From: Tropicimonas isoalkanivorans
GTDB lineage: Bacteria > Pseudomonadota > Alphaproteobacteria > Rhodobacterales > Rhodobacteraceae
DNA length: 64,000 nt
NCBI RefSeq assembly: GCF_900112335.1
Contig: NZ_FOLG01000006.1
Span: 130,493 to 194,492, forward strand
Reading direction: 5' to 3'
Shown here: positions 43,420-52,442 of the stretch, one piece after another
Numbering within the stretch: position 1 is the stretch's first letter
Layout of the letters: the number at the start of each line of letters is the position of its first letter
Position numbers and translations under genes: made by a program
The notes under the pieces: generated by a model
Seen by the model: the letters and a program-made list of their open reading frames with translations, nothing else
Database searches by the model: none
Told to the model about the DNA's origin: nothing

Positions 43420-45516
43420 ATGATAATCGACCGACAGATTGAACGCGCCGAAATGCCCAGCCCGAAGATCGATACCGATCTTCTGACTCAAGGATTGTCC
43501 TCCCTCGCGCCCATCGCCTCGGACCTGGAGGAACTGGCCCAGGCGATCGACGCGATTGCGGAAATCGGCGACCGCGCCATCTCGACCAGCACACGCAAGC
43601 TGCAACAGCGGCTGCGGCGGGCGGAGCCGAGTGTCACGATGATCGGGCAGGTGAAATCGGGCAAGACGTCGCTCGTCAATGCCATGATCGGATGCCCGGA
43701 CCTGCTGCCGGCCGACGTGAACCCGTGGACCTCTGTCGTCACCTCCATCCACCTTTCCTCCCGCCCGCTGCTGGACAGCACCCGCGCCATGTTCCGCTTC
43801 TTTGAGCAGGACGAGTGGAAGAAGCTGATGCAGGGCGGCGGCAGATTGGGTGAACTCGCGGGGCGGGCCGGCGCGGACGACGATTTGGCGAAGGTCGCGG
43901 CGCAACTCGAAACCATGCGCGCCAAGTCAATGAACCGGCTGGGCGACAAGTTCGAACTGCTGATGGGGCAGGAGCACAAGTACGGCTTCCTCGACCCCGA
44001 ACTCGTGGAACGCTATGTCTGCCTTGGCGACGATTTTGAGACGGATCACGACACCTCAACAACCCGCGGCCGATTTGCCGACATCACCAAGTCGGCAGAC
44101 CTGTACATGTATCGACCAGAATATCCGGTGGATCTGTGCATCCGCGACACGCCCGGCGTGAACGACACCTTCATGATGCGCGAGCAGATCACCATGCGGG
44201 CGATCCGGGAGAGTCGGTCCTGCGTTGTTGTTCTGTCGGCGCATCAGGCAATGAGTACGGTAGACCTGGCCTTGATCCGGCTGATCGCGAATATTCCCTC
44301 GCGCAGCGTCGTGATCTTCGTAAACCGCATAGACGAGCTGCCGGACCCGGGCGCGCAGGCAGGCGACATCGCCGCGAGTATCCGCAAGACCATTCGCGAC
44401 CATCACGGGCCGGAAGACGCTCAGATCCTCTTCGGCAGCGCCTATTGGGCCAACAATGCCCTGCGGGGGACGCTTCCGGACATGAACGCCGAAAGCACGC
44501 AGTCCCTCATAAACTGGGCGGAGGCGGAGACGGGCGAAATGCCCGAAGACGCCTCCGGCCAACTGTCGACGGCCGATGTCTGGCACCTCTCCGGCATCCC
44601 GAGACTGTTCGAGGCGCTGTCCGGCCGCGTCTCCGACACTGTCGGGCGGGAGGTTTCGGATTACGTGGCGCGCTCCGCGCTCAACCTCGCCGCCAGCCTT
44701 GAAACATCCACGCATTTGGGACGGCGCTCCAGCCACGACAGCAACGTCGTTCCGATGAACCACCAGGCGCTGCCGGCGGAACTCGACCGTATCGAGCAGC
44801 GGTGCCGGCAGCGAATTGCGGACGAATTCGAGCGGATCATTTTGGATTTCCATCAGCGGCTCGACCGTGCGCACGCTGGGTTCGTGGACCGGGCAACCGG
44901 GGCGCTCATCAAGCATTTGGAAACCCATGGGGACAAGTCGGTGTGGTCCTACGATCCGACGGGCCTTCGGATCCTGCTTCGGACAGCGTTCCAGGTCTTT
45001 GCCCGCCGCAGCCAGGCCTGCATCAAGACGGTTTATGAGGAAGCCGCAGCCGAGGCATGCGAATTGTACGTCCGCGGCTTCGGTGTAGACCCGGAGAGCT
45101 TCACGATAGAGCCGCCGGCGGGGCCGATCCTGCCGCCGCCCGTGTTCCTCGGCCAGACCATCGCGTTGGACATGAATGTCGGCTGGTGGACCCGCTGGTG
45201 GCGGGCCCGGCGCGGCTACCGTGCCTATGCCGCCGATTTTGCGGACCTTATCAATTCCGAGACCGCCGGAATGGTAGAGACGCTCAAGAGCGATTACGGA
45301 GCCGCCACTCGCGACGCAGCCTTGCGGCCGCTGATGGATTTCGTCGCCGGCCAGCGGCAAATCCTGAACGATCTCGCTCTCCGTAGCGAAATTCTTCCCG
45401 AGGACCTCGAAGATGCCGGTCTCGGGGATGGTGCAAAGCAAAAGGCCGCAGCCCTTGCTTCGGCCAAGAAGGTGCTGGCCAGGCACCTCGCCCCGAGCCA
45501 CACGGAGACTCACTGA
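43420..45516 (+). CDS. dynamin-like GTPase
   Basis: A 698-residue large GTPase. The ATG at 43420, behind AGGGG, is preferred to a start 96 bases upstream. G1 is GQVKSGKTS (residues 76-84), G3 is DTPGVND near 243 and G4 is NRID near 302. The GTPase domain contains long inserts. The C-terminal half is helical, as in dynamin stalk regions. Near residue 588 is a striking tryptophan/arginine patch (GWWTRWWRARRGYRAYA) that could insert into or lie on a membrane. Bacterial dynamin-like proteins remodel or protect membranes. Here a phospho-signalling set lies upstream and a second GTPase overlaps the stop codon (TGATG), so the two probably work as a pair. Confidence 0.87.
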   Translation: MIIDRQIERAEMPSPKIDTDLLTQGLSSLAPIASDLEELAQAIDAIAEIGDRAISTSTRKLQQRLRRAEPSVTMIGQVKSGKTSLVNAMIGCPDLLPADVNPWTSVVTSIHLSSRPLLDSTRAMFRFFEQDEWKKLMQGGGRLGELAGRAGADDDLAKVAAQLETMRAKSMNRLGDKFELLMGQEHKYGFLDPELVERYVCLGDDFETDHDTSTTRGRFADITKSADLYMYRPEYPVDLCIRDTPGVNDTFMMREQITMRAIRESRSCVVVLSAHQAMSTVDLALIRLIANIPSRSVVIFVNRIDELPDPGAQAGDIAASIRKTIRDHHGPEDAQILFGSAYWANNALRGTLPDMNAESTQSLINWAEAETGEMPEDASGQLSTADVWHLSGIPRLFEALSGRVSDTVGREVSDYVARSALNLAASLETSTHLGRRSSHDSNVVPMNHQALPAELDRIEQRCRQRIADEFERIILDFHQRLDRAHAGFVDRATGALIKHLETHGDKSVWSYDPTGLRILLRTAFQVFARRSQACIKTVYEEAAAEACELYVRGFGVDPESFTIEPPAGPILPPPVFLGQTIALDMNVGWWTRWWRARRGYRAYAADFADLINSETAGMVETLKSDYGAATRDAALRPLMDFVAGQRQILNDLALRSEILPEDLEDAGLGDGAKQKAAALASAKKVLARHLAPSHTETH

Positions 45517-46391
45517 TGCCGACTGCTCCCGTAGCCGATTGTGCCCGCCCCGTTGTCGCCCTCATGGGCGAGTTCAGTGCCGGGAAAAGCACGCTGGCCA
45601 ATCTCCTGCTCGGCGAGGGGCTGTCCCCCGTCCGGGTGACGGCAACGCAACTGCCGCCGATCTGGTACGCCTACGGCGAGCCGGGGGCGGAGCGGACGGA
45701 CCACGACGGCAATATAACGCCGCTGGATCTCGATCGCATCGGCTCCGTCAGCATCCATGACACGGCTTTCATCAAGGTCTACCTCGACGCCGATGTGCTG
45801 GACCTGATGGACATCATCGACATGCCCGGCATCTCGGACCCGAACCTGTCGCCGGAAATCTGGCAGAGGGTCATTCCCCATGCCGACAGCGTGATCTGGT
45901 GCAGCCACGCCACTCAAGCCTGGCGCCAGAGCGAGGCGGCGACCTGGGCGGAGATGCCCGCGCATCTTCACGAAACCAGCCTGCTGTTGCTCACGCGCTT
46001 CGACAAGATCCTGACGGAGAGCGACCGGACACGAGTTGTAAGCCGTGTGAAGGCGGAGACCGAGGGCCTGTTCTCGGGTATCTTTCCGATCTCGCTGCTC
46101 CGGGCCGCAGAAGCCGGGGACGATCGCGCCTCCTGGGAGGCGAGCGGAGCCGAGGCTTTTACCCAGAAGCTTCTCGACGTCGTTTTCAATGTCGTGCCGG
46201 GACGGAGGGAGACGGCTCAGGCATCGCCCGAATCTGGGCGGGGTCATGGCCCGGCCGCGCCCGGAGATGCGCCCGCCCACGTGGATGGCGACAGCGCCGG
46301 TATCGCGCCGAAAAGGGTCGTCCCGCGAAGCCGCGGAGAGGGGCAGCGCCAGCGGCTCCCGCGCTCTGCGCTCGGTGAGATCGCGTTCTGA
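45516..46391 (+). CDS. small dynamin-like GTPase
   Basis: A 291-residue GTPase with G1 GEFSAGKST (residues 18-26), a threonine in TATQLPP as possible G2, G3 DMPGISD near 102, and G4 TRFDK near 161. These are typical of the dynamin superfamily. It lacks the long helical stalk and ends in a disordered Gly/Pro/Arg tail from about 225, so it is essentially a lone G domain. Its start overlaps the stop of the larger dynamin-like gene by one base. That suggests a heteromeric pair with one short and one long partner, as in other bacterial dynamin pairs. Confidence 0.87.
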   Translation: MPTAPVADCARPVVALMGEFSAGKSTLANLLLGEGLSPVRVTATQLPPIWYAYGEPGAERTDHDGNITPLDLDRIGSVSIHDTAFIKVYLDADVLDLMDIIDMPGISDPNLSPEIWQRVIPHADSVIWCSHATQAWRQSEAATWAEMPAHLHETSLLLLTRFDKILTESDRTRVVSRVKAETEGLFSGIFPISLLRAAEAGDDRASWEASGAEAFTQKLLDVVFNVVPGRRETAQASPESGRGHGPAAPGDAPAHVDGDSAGIAPKRVVPRSRGEGQRQRLPRSALGEIAF

Positions 46392-46393
46392 AC

Positions 46394-46855
46394 GTGCCCG
46401 CCTCTGCCATGCCAGCGTCAGGGGAGCTCGTGGCCGCGCGAACTGCGCAAGCCGGCTTGCACTGTCTGCCGGCTGATGATGGAATGGCGCGGTTCCCATC
46501 CCAGAAGGCGCGCGACTTGACTCTATCCTCGAAACTGGAGGCCTTGCGGGCCCGAAATGCCGCAATCGACGCCGTGGTCTACGTGGATTTTGGTGCGACG
46601 ACCGTGCTTGGGGCCTCTCAGTCCGCAGGCCGCCCGCAGGAGGTGCTCGACGGCCTCTGCCGGTTGGCGGCGAACGTTTTCGACGAAGGGCGCGGCCCGG
46701 AACAGGCAGTTCTCATGACGGTTACGGAGGTTCTGGTGTTGCAGCATCTGCCGCAAGAGCCCGGGACCGCGCTGTGCTTTTTCTTCCCGCCGCAGACGTC
46801 CTACGAAGACGCGTGCGGCATTACACACGACGCAACCGGCAGCCTCGCGCAATGA
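46394..46855 (+). CDS. hypothetical protein, possible roadblock/LC7 domain
   Basis: A 153-residue protein beginning at a GTG 3 bases after the GTPase stop codon. From about residue 40 the pattern LEALRARNAAIDAVVYVDFG, a helix (VLDGLCRLAANVFD) and two beta stretches (VLMTVTEVLVLQHLP, TALCFFF) resemble the roadblock/LC7 fold. That fold forms dimers that regulate small GTPases, for example MglB. The match is by pattern only. Tight coupling to two GTPase genes makes a regulatory role reasonable. The N-terminal 35 residues look disordered, and an ATG at 46409 is an alternative start. Confidence 0.65.
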   Translation: MPASAMPASGELVAARTAQAGLHCLPADDGMARFPSQKARDLTLSSKLEALRARNAAIDAVVYVDFGATTVLGASQSAGRPQEVLDGLCRLAANVFDEGRGPEQAVLMTVTEVLVLQHLPQEPGTALCFFFPPQTSYEDACGITHDATGSLAQ

Positions 46856-46886
46856 CCGGCTGGAACGCGATTGGAGACCGAAGCCC

Positions 46887-47717
46887 GTGAGTGTTTCCGA
46901 CGATCTCGAACGCAAGCTCGAACGCCTCGCCTCGGCCGGCTCTTCCGCCGCGTCTGGGCGGACCCTGACTCCGCTGGGAGGCAGAACGCTGCTTGCCACG
47001 CTGCTGCTGGAGATTGACGAAACCGTTCTCGCGGACAGATTCCGGGTGGCGAATACCGCGGGGCGGGAAATTCTGGTGGTCGCCCATAACCGCAGGCTCC
47101 TGCAGGTCCGCGCGCCGGAATCCCGGCAACTGGTCGGCGGCCCGGATAGCATTCTCTGGCAACCCACCGATGAGCCAGACCCCGAGAATGTCGCGTTTCT
47201 TCGGAATTTCCTTGAGGGCTTCATCGCCGACAGCGACCGGCTGCAAATCTTCGCGGCGCCGAAAGGCGCGCAGGGTGGGTCCGACTTCGGGATTTCGGCC
47301 AAGCGGCTGGCGGAGGAGTGGGACGTGGCGCTTTTGCCGCCCGCCGAACGCCCGCTGGTGGAAGTTCTCGACGCGATCATGTCGGAGAACAAGGAGCAGA
47401 TTGTGACCTGGGTGCGCCGCATCGACGGGCAAACGGAATGCGGTGGGGATGCGACACTCTTCGAGCCAACCGAAACGTTGGCGCAGACCCTGGAACGGGA
47501 GGTGTTCGCCACGTCGCCCGCGCTTCCGAACCTGTCGCGCGACCGTTGTGTCTTCACGCTCGACACGTTCGGAAAGGCAGGCAACGGCGTCATTTTTGCC
47601 GCGTTCGAGGGAATTCTCGTCACGCTCTTGGTGCGTCCCTCGGGCCTCGTCAGGTTGGCGCGGGATCTGCAGGAAACGCTGCATGGCTGGTACGGCGTGA
47701 AACCCACACCCGTTTGA
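46887..47717 (+). CDS. hypothetical protein of the dynamin/kinase cluster
   Basis: A 276-residue protein starting at a GTG, 31 bases after the previous stop codon. I do not recognise a family. It has a mixed alpha/beta pattern with no signal peptide or membrane helix. The C-terminal 60 residues (CVFTLDTFGKAGNGVIFAAF, then EGILVTLLVRP and a helix) again have the strand-strand-helix rhythm of a roadblock-like or longin-like fold. Its position suggests it belongs to the same operon as the GTPases. Confidence 0.7.
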   Translation: MSVSDDLERKLERLASAGSSAASGRTLTPLGGRTLLATLLLEIDETVLADRFRVANTAGREILVVAHNRRLLQVRAPESRQLVGGPDSILWQPTDEPDPENVAFLRNFLEGFIADSDRLQIFAAPKGAQGGSDFGISAKRLAEEWDVALLPPAERPLVEVLDAIMSENKEQIVTWVRRIDGQTECGGDATLFEPTETLAQTLEREVFATSPALPNLSRDRCVFTLDTFGKAGNGVIFAAFEGILVTLLVRPSGLVRLARDLQETLHGWYGVKPTPV

Positions 47718-47846
47718 GGTGTCAAAGCGACTCCCTCCGAAACGAATGCCATCGTTTTGACTCTCTCGCCCGGCTCGGGTTAGCTGCCTTGACGCATTGC
47801 ACGGTAAAGGGGCGGCCTCCGTCACGCGGAGAGCCCGGTTCGGGGT

Positions 47847-49277
47847 ATGGGAGACGAGACGGACGGCGATACTGGCACGGGCAAAGGGCGCACGTCGCCC
47901 GATGCCGCGCCCGGACAAAAGGACGTGCTGCGAACGCTGCGCCTCGCGGCCATCGAGCACCACAAGCGCCAGAACCGATCCGAAGCGGCGGCGCTGTACG
48001 CGAAATACCTCAATCAAAGGCCTGAGGACGCTACGATCTGGACCAACCTTGGCGTGCTGATGCGCCAGACCGGCCAGAGGGAGCAGGCGTTGGACTTTCA
48101 GCAGAGGGCACATCGGCTGCGCCCGGACCTTTGGATCGTCCGCAACAACCTTGCCAACAGCCTTGGCGATTTCGGACGGCACGGGGAAGCGGCGGACTTG
48201 TTTCGCGGGCTTCTGAAGGAACGGCCTGAGGATTCCGAGGCGGTCTGGAACCTCGGCCGGTGCTTGCGATCCATGGGACGCTACGAGGCGGCCGTTCGTG
48301 TGCTGAAGGCCGGGCTGGAGGCGCATCCCCGCAAGGCCCAGATCCGTCTGCAACTGGCTTTGACGCAGCTTGCGGCCGGCGATCTGGCGGAGGGCTTCAG
48401 GAACTACGAGGTGCGGTTCGAGACGGGTGAAGTCCCGCCGCCCAAAATCGACCTGCCGCTTTGGGACGGGGAACCGCTGCACGGAAAGTCGTTGTTGGTG
48501 GTGCAGGAGCAGGGTCTGGGAGACAGCCTTTTGTGCGCGCGTTTCCTGCCGGGTCTGCGGGAGCAGGGGGCCCGTGTTCACGTGGTCTGCCGCCCGCCGG
48601 TGCGGCGGCTCTTCGCGGGGGCCGCGCTTGCCGACGGGGTCAGCACCAAGTTGCCAGACCTGGAGGGGTTCGACGCATGGGCACCGATGTTCGATCTGCC
48701 CCGCCATCACTTCGCGCGCCGTGCGGACATTCCCAAGCCCGCTGTTTTCGCCGTACCGCAGCAGAGCCTGGAGCGGGCCGACAGCCTCGTGCGGCCGCAT
48801 GACGGTGCGCTTCGGATTGGCGTGGTCTGGTCGGGTTCCGTCACCTACAAGGCCAACCACCTGCGCTCCTTTGGTCACGAAGCCTTCCTGCCGCTCGCGG
48901 ATATTCCGGGTGTGCGGCTCTTCTCGCTGTACAAGGGGCCGTTGCTCGAGGCCTACCGGAAAGACGGCAGCAGCGCGCTCATCATCGACGCGTCCGGCGA
49001 GGACGCGGACCTTGCCGACTGCGCGGCGACGATCAGCCGCATGCACCTGGTGATCACCGCCGACACAGCTGTGGCGCACCTTGCGGCCTCGCTTGGCACC
49101 GAGGTCTGGTGCCTGTTGCACTGGGATCCGTTCTGGCTTTACGGCCATACAGCCGAAAATACGCCTTGGTATCCTCGGATGCGGCTGTTCCGGCAGCGCC
49201 GGCCAATGGACTGGGACGAGGTGTTCGACCGTGTGCGCGGCGAGGTGGAGGACTGGACCCGCGGTGCGCTCGGGTGA
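47847..49277 (+). CDS. TPR protein with C-terminal GT9/heptosyltransferase-like domain
   Basis: A 476-residue protein. Residues 30-180 hold about four tetratricopeptide repeats (ALYAKYLNQRPEDATIWTNL, VWNLGRCLRSMGRYEAAVRV). From about 205 to 460 is a glycosyltransferase-like domain with GEPLHGKSLLVVQEQGLGDS, RIGVVWSG, and DTAVAHLAASLGTEVWCLL as in GT9 enzymes. TPR/glycosyltransferase proteins of this type often modify proteins or surface glycans. It lies 129 bases after the last dynamin-cluster gene and 221 bases before an RTX protease. Which of these it serves is unclear. Confidence 0.85.
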   Translation: MGDETDGDTGTGKGRTSPDAAPGQKDVLRTLRLAAIEHHKRQNRSEAAALYAKYLNQRPEDATIWTNLGVLMRQTGQREQALDFQQRAHRLRPDLWIVRNNLANSLGDFGRHGEAADLFRGLLKERPEDSEAVWNLGRCLRSMGRYEAAVRVLKAGLEAHPRKAQIRLQLALTQLAAGDLAEGFRNYEVRFETGEVPPPKIDLPLWDGEPLHGKSLLVVQEQGLGDSLLCARFLPGLREQGARVHVVCRPPVRRLFAGAALADGVSTKLPDLEGFDAWAPMFDLPRHHFARRADIPKPAVFAVPQQSLERADSLVRPHDGALRIGVVWSGSVTYKANHLRSFGHEAFLPLADIPGVRLFSLYKGPLLEAYRKDGSSALIIDASGEDADLADCAATISRMHLVITADTAVAHLAASLGTEVWCLLHWDPFWLYGHTAENTPWYPRMRLFRQRRPMDWDEVFDRVRGEVEDWTRGALG

Positions 49278-49498
49278 CGCCGTTCGGCAACGCTTCCGGG
49301 GAGCGGCGCATATTGACGTTACGCAAAGGTGGAAACCGTGTTAACGCGTTCTTCATTCTATGGTGGGGCAAGCCACGCGACATTGGTTTCGCGGCAGGCT
49401 GAAAGATGATAAACCGACGTTCGTATTGATCGCTGCGGCTCGCAGCGGTGCTCAACTCGATTTTAGTCTGCCCCCTCTGGATTAGGGAGGATTGCTCG

Positions 49499-52372
49499 GT
49501 GCCGATCTCGCGTGAATTGGCGGCTGAGGACACAGCGTCAAATTTGCCGACCTACTCCGATCAGGAGGTCGCGGATTACCTGCGAACGGGCTTCTGGAGC
49601 TGGTTCGGTGGGCGACCCCATGCGTTCAACCTCGGCAGCGACGGCACCTCCGCCAAAGACGGGCAGTTATTCTACAATCTGTCGGGATGGTACGAGGATC
49701 CCGACGGCCTGACGGACGAGGGCGCCGCACTGGCGCGGGCCGCGTTGCAGCTCTACGGCAACGTCCTTGGGATCGATTTCGTGGAGACGACCGCGACCGG
49801 GACGACCGTCGATCTGTTCTTTCAGGACAACGAATCCGGCGCCCATTCGGGTTACACAGCCGCCTCGGGGAGCAACGGCGCCATCGTCCACAGTGCTGCA
49901 GTCAACATCAGCGAGGACTGGCTGACCCGGTACGGCGACGAGATCGGGTCCTACACGCTGCAGACCTACATTCACGAGATCGGCCATGCGCTCGGGCTCG
50001 GTCATGCGGGCGGCTATGACGTAAATGCGAACTACGTCATTCGGGACGATGATCCGGACTACAGCAATAATTCGAACGTTTACCTGAACGACAGCTGGCA
50101 AATGTCGGTGATGTCGTACTTCGACCAGCGCGAGAACTCGACGATCGAGGCCTCCTACGCGCGCCTGCTGACGCCGATGATTGCGGACTGGATCGCCCTG
50201 TCGGACATGGACACATACGCGATCTCCGCCTACCTCGGCGACACGGTCTACGGTTTCAACACGACGATTTCCGCCGAGCAATCCGTGATCTGGAACGCGC
50301 TCTCCGACTACGCCCATGTCAATGCGTTCAACATCATCGATTCCGGCGGCACGGACACGGTCGACTTCTCCGGCTACGACGCGGATCAGACGATCCGGCT
50401 CGCGGGCGGCAGCATCTCCGATATCGCCGGCCTCACCGGAAACATGACGATATCGCCGGGAACGGTGATCGAAAACGCCGTTGGCGGAGATGGCAACGAC
50501 TGGATCATCGGAAACGACGCCGACAACGTCCTGCTGGGCAATGGCGGCTTCGACACCCTTGAGGGCCGTGGCGGCAACGACACGCTGGACCTCGGGACCG
50601 GCGGTGGCGTGGCAGAGGGGGGGGCCGGCGCCGACGTCCTCTATGCCCGCGGGACGAACGCGGCCGAGAGCCTTTACGGCGGAACCGGAGACGATCGTCT
50701 TATCGTTCTGGGAGATCTGGGTGTTGGCGATGTCTACGACGGAGGTGAAGGCCGCGACTGCCTGACCTTCGACGTGCAGGCGACGCTCGCCATCGATCTC
50801 GGCCAGGCAGATCCAACGAGGGTGGCTCACGTGGGCGGGACCAGCTTTGTCATCGTTGGGATCGAGACGATAAATGCAGGCTCGGGCGACGACACGCTCT
50901 CTGGCGATGCGGACGACAATTGCTTCTACGGGCGCGACGGCTACGACACGATTTTTGGCGGTGACGGGAACGACTCCCTCTCCGGCGGCGACGGGGGCGA
51001 CGCGCTCTACGGCGGAACAGGCAACGATACCCTCCTGGGGGAAGCAGGCAACGATCTCCTCGATGGCGGCCAAGGCTTCAACTCCGTTTGGGGCGGCGAC
51101 GGCAATGACGAAATTCATTCGAGCGGCATGGGCCGCTACTTCGGAGATGCCGGGAACGACGCGCTTTTCTCATCCAGCACCGGAGCTGGCCGGCCCGAGG
51201 TTCTGGACGGCGGAGACGGGGTGGACCGTCTGGACATGACAGCCTTCCTCACGGGCTGCGAGATCAACCTTGCGACCGGCGCCACCGCATTCACGGAGTC
51301 GAAGGGGGATTCCTACCAGAACTTCGAAAATGTCACGACCGGCGGCGGCGTGGATCGGGTGACAGGGACCAGCGGGGCAAATGTCATCCTCACGGGCGGC
51401 GGTGCGGACGTCGTGCGGGCGGCCGCGGGCTGGGACCGGATCGTCGGCGGCGGAGGCCACGACCGGCTGTTCGGTGGCAACGGGTCCGACAAGGTCTTTG
51501 GCGGAGCGGGCGATGATTTCCTTGTCGGCGGCAAAGGCGCTGACAGGCTCGTTGGCGGGCGCGGGGATGATGTTTACGTGGTTCAATCCCTCCGGCAGGT
51601 TGTGGTCGAACGGGCTGACCAGGGCCATGACATCGTCAAGTCCGATGTGTCCTTCGGCCTGACCGGCAGCGCGCGGTACGTGGAAGATCTGTCCCTTTCC
51701 GGCGCGCTCGATCTCATCGGCCGGGGGAACGGGCACGCCAACCGGATTGCAGGCAATGGCGGCAGTAATATCCTGAGCGGCCGCGGCGGCGACGACGTTC
51801 TGATCGGACGCAGTGGCGCGGACCGCTTGATCGGCGGCGCGGGCGCGGACCTGATGAAGGGCGGCACGGGCGACGACACGTATATCGTCAACAGCGCAAG
51901 CGACCGGGTCGCCGAGCGCGCGGGTGGCGGCTTGGACACGGTCATCAGCAGTGTCTCGCTGGCATTGCGCGGGCTCGACCGGCACGTGGAAAACCTCACG
52001 CTGTCCGGCAAGAGCAACCTTTTTGCCATGGGCACGGGGGCAGCCAACGCCCTGACCGGCAACGCGGGCGATAACGTCCTGAGCGGGCGCGGCGGCAACG
52101 ACACCGTCATGGGCCGAGGAGGCGACGACCGCATGTCCGGAGGCGCCGGTTCCGACCGTTTCTTGTTCCGAGCCGGGGATGGCAGCGACACGATCATTGA
52201 TTTCGATGTGACGACGGATAGGCTACACTTCCAAAGTGGCGCCGCCAGCTTCGACGACCTGACGATTTCCCAATCGGGAGCCGACGCGTTGATCGCATAC
52301 GGCACGGGGGACCGGATCCTGGTTCTCGACACAGCCGCGTCGGACCTCACGGCGGAGGTCCTGTCCTTCTGA
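49499..52372 (+). CDS. serralysin-like (M10) metalloprotease with RTX repeats
   Basis: An extracellular zinc protease of 957 residues. I chose a GTG at 49499 because GGGAGGA lies 7 bases upstream. The zinc site HEIGHALGLGH (H159, E160, H163, H169) is followed by the Met-turn SVMSYFDQ, as in serralysins. After the protease domain (to about 300) come two long blocks of GGxGxDxLx repeats. They contain two VENLTLSG/VEDLSLSG-type linker modules near residues 720 and 840. The C-terminal block ends with SDRFLFRAGDGSDTIIDFD and a short tail, the usual type I secretion signal region. It is about twice the length of classical serralysins. No inhibitor or exporter gene is adjacent. Confidence 0.93.
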   Translation: MPISRELAAEDTASNLPTYSDQEVADYLRTGFWSWFGGRPHAFNLGSDGTSAKDGQLFYNLSGWYEDPDGLTDEGAALARAALQLYGNVLGIDFVETTATGTTVDLFFQDNESGAHSGYTAASGSNGAIVHSAAVNISEDWLTRYGDEIGSYTLQTYIHEIGHALGLGHAGGYDVNANYVIRDDDPDYSNNSNVYLNDSWQMSVMSYFDQRENSTIEASYARLLTPMIADWIALSDMDTYAISAYLGDTVYGFNTTISAEQSVIWNALSDYAHVNAFNIIDSGGTDTVDFSGYDADQTIRLAGGSISDIAGLTGNMTISPGTVIENAVGGDGNDWIIGNDADNVLLGNGGFDTLEGRGGNDTLDLGTGGGVAEGGAGADVLYARGTNAAESLYGGTGDDRLIVLGDLGVGDVYDGGEGRDCLTFDVQATLAIDLGQADPTRVAHVGGTSFVIVGIETINAGSGDDTLSGDADDNCFYGRDGYDTIFGGDGNDSLSGGDGGDALYGGTGNDTLLGEAGNDLLDGGQGFNSVWGGDGNDEIHSSGMGRYFGDAGNDALFSSSTGAGRPEVLDGGDGVDRLDMTAFLTGCEINLATGATAFTESKGDSYQNFENVTTGGGVDRVTGTSGANVILTGGGADVVRAAAGWDRIVGGGGHDRLFGGNGSDKVFGGAGDDFLVGGKGADRLVGGRGDDVYVVQSLRQVVVERADQGHDIVKSDVSFGLTGSARYVEDLSLSGALDLIGRGNGHANRIAGNGGSNILSGRGGDDVLIGRSGADRLIGGAGADLMKGGTGDDTYIVNSASDRVAERAGGGLDTVISSVSLALRGLDRHVENLTLSGKSNLFAMGTGAANALTGNAGDNVLSGRGGNDTVMGRGGDDRMSGGAGSDRFLFRAGDGSDTIIDFDVTTDRLHFQSGAASFDDLTISQSGADALIAYGTGDRILVLDTAASDLTAEVLSF

Positions 52373-52442
52373 CCGAAGGCTTCACGCCGCCGCCGAGGTC
52401 CGCCGGGGGCCACGCGACAGTCACATCAAGAAGGGGACTTCC

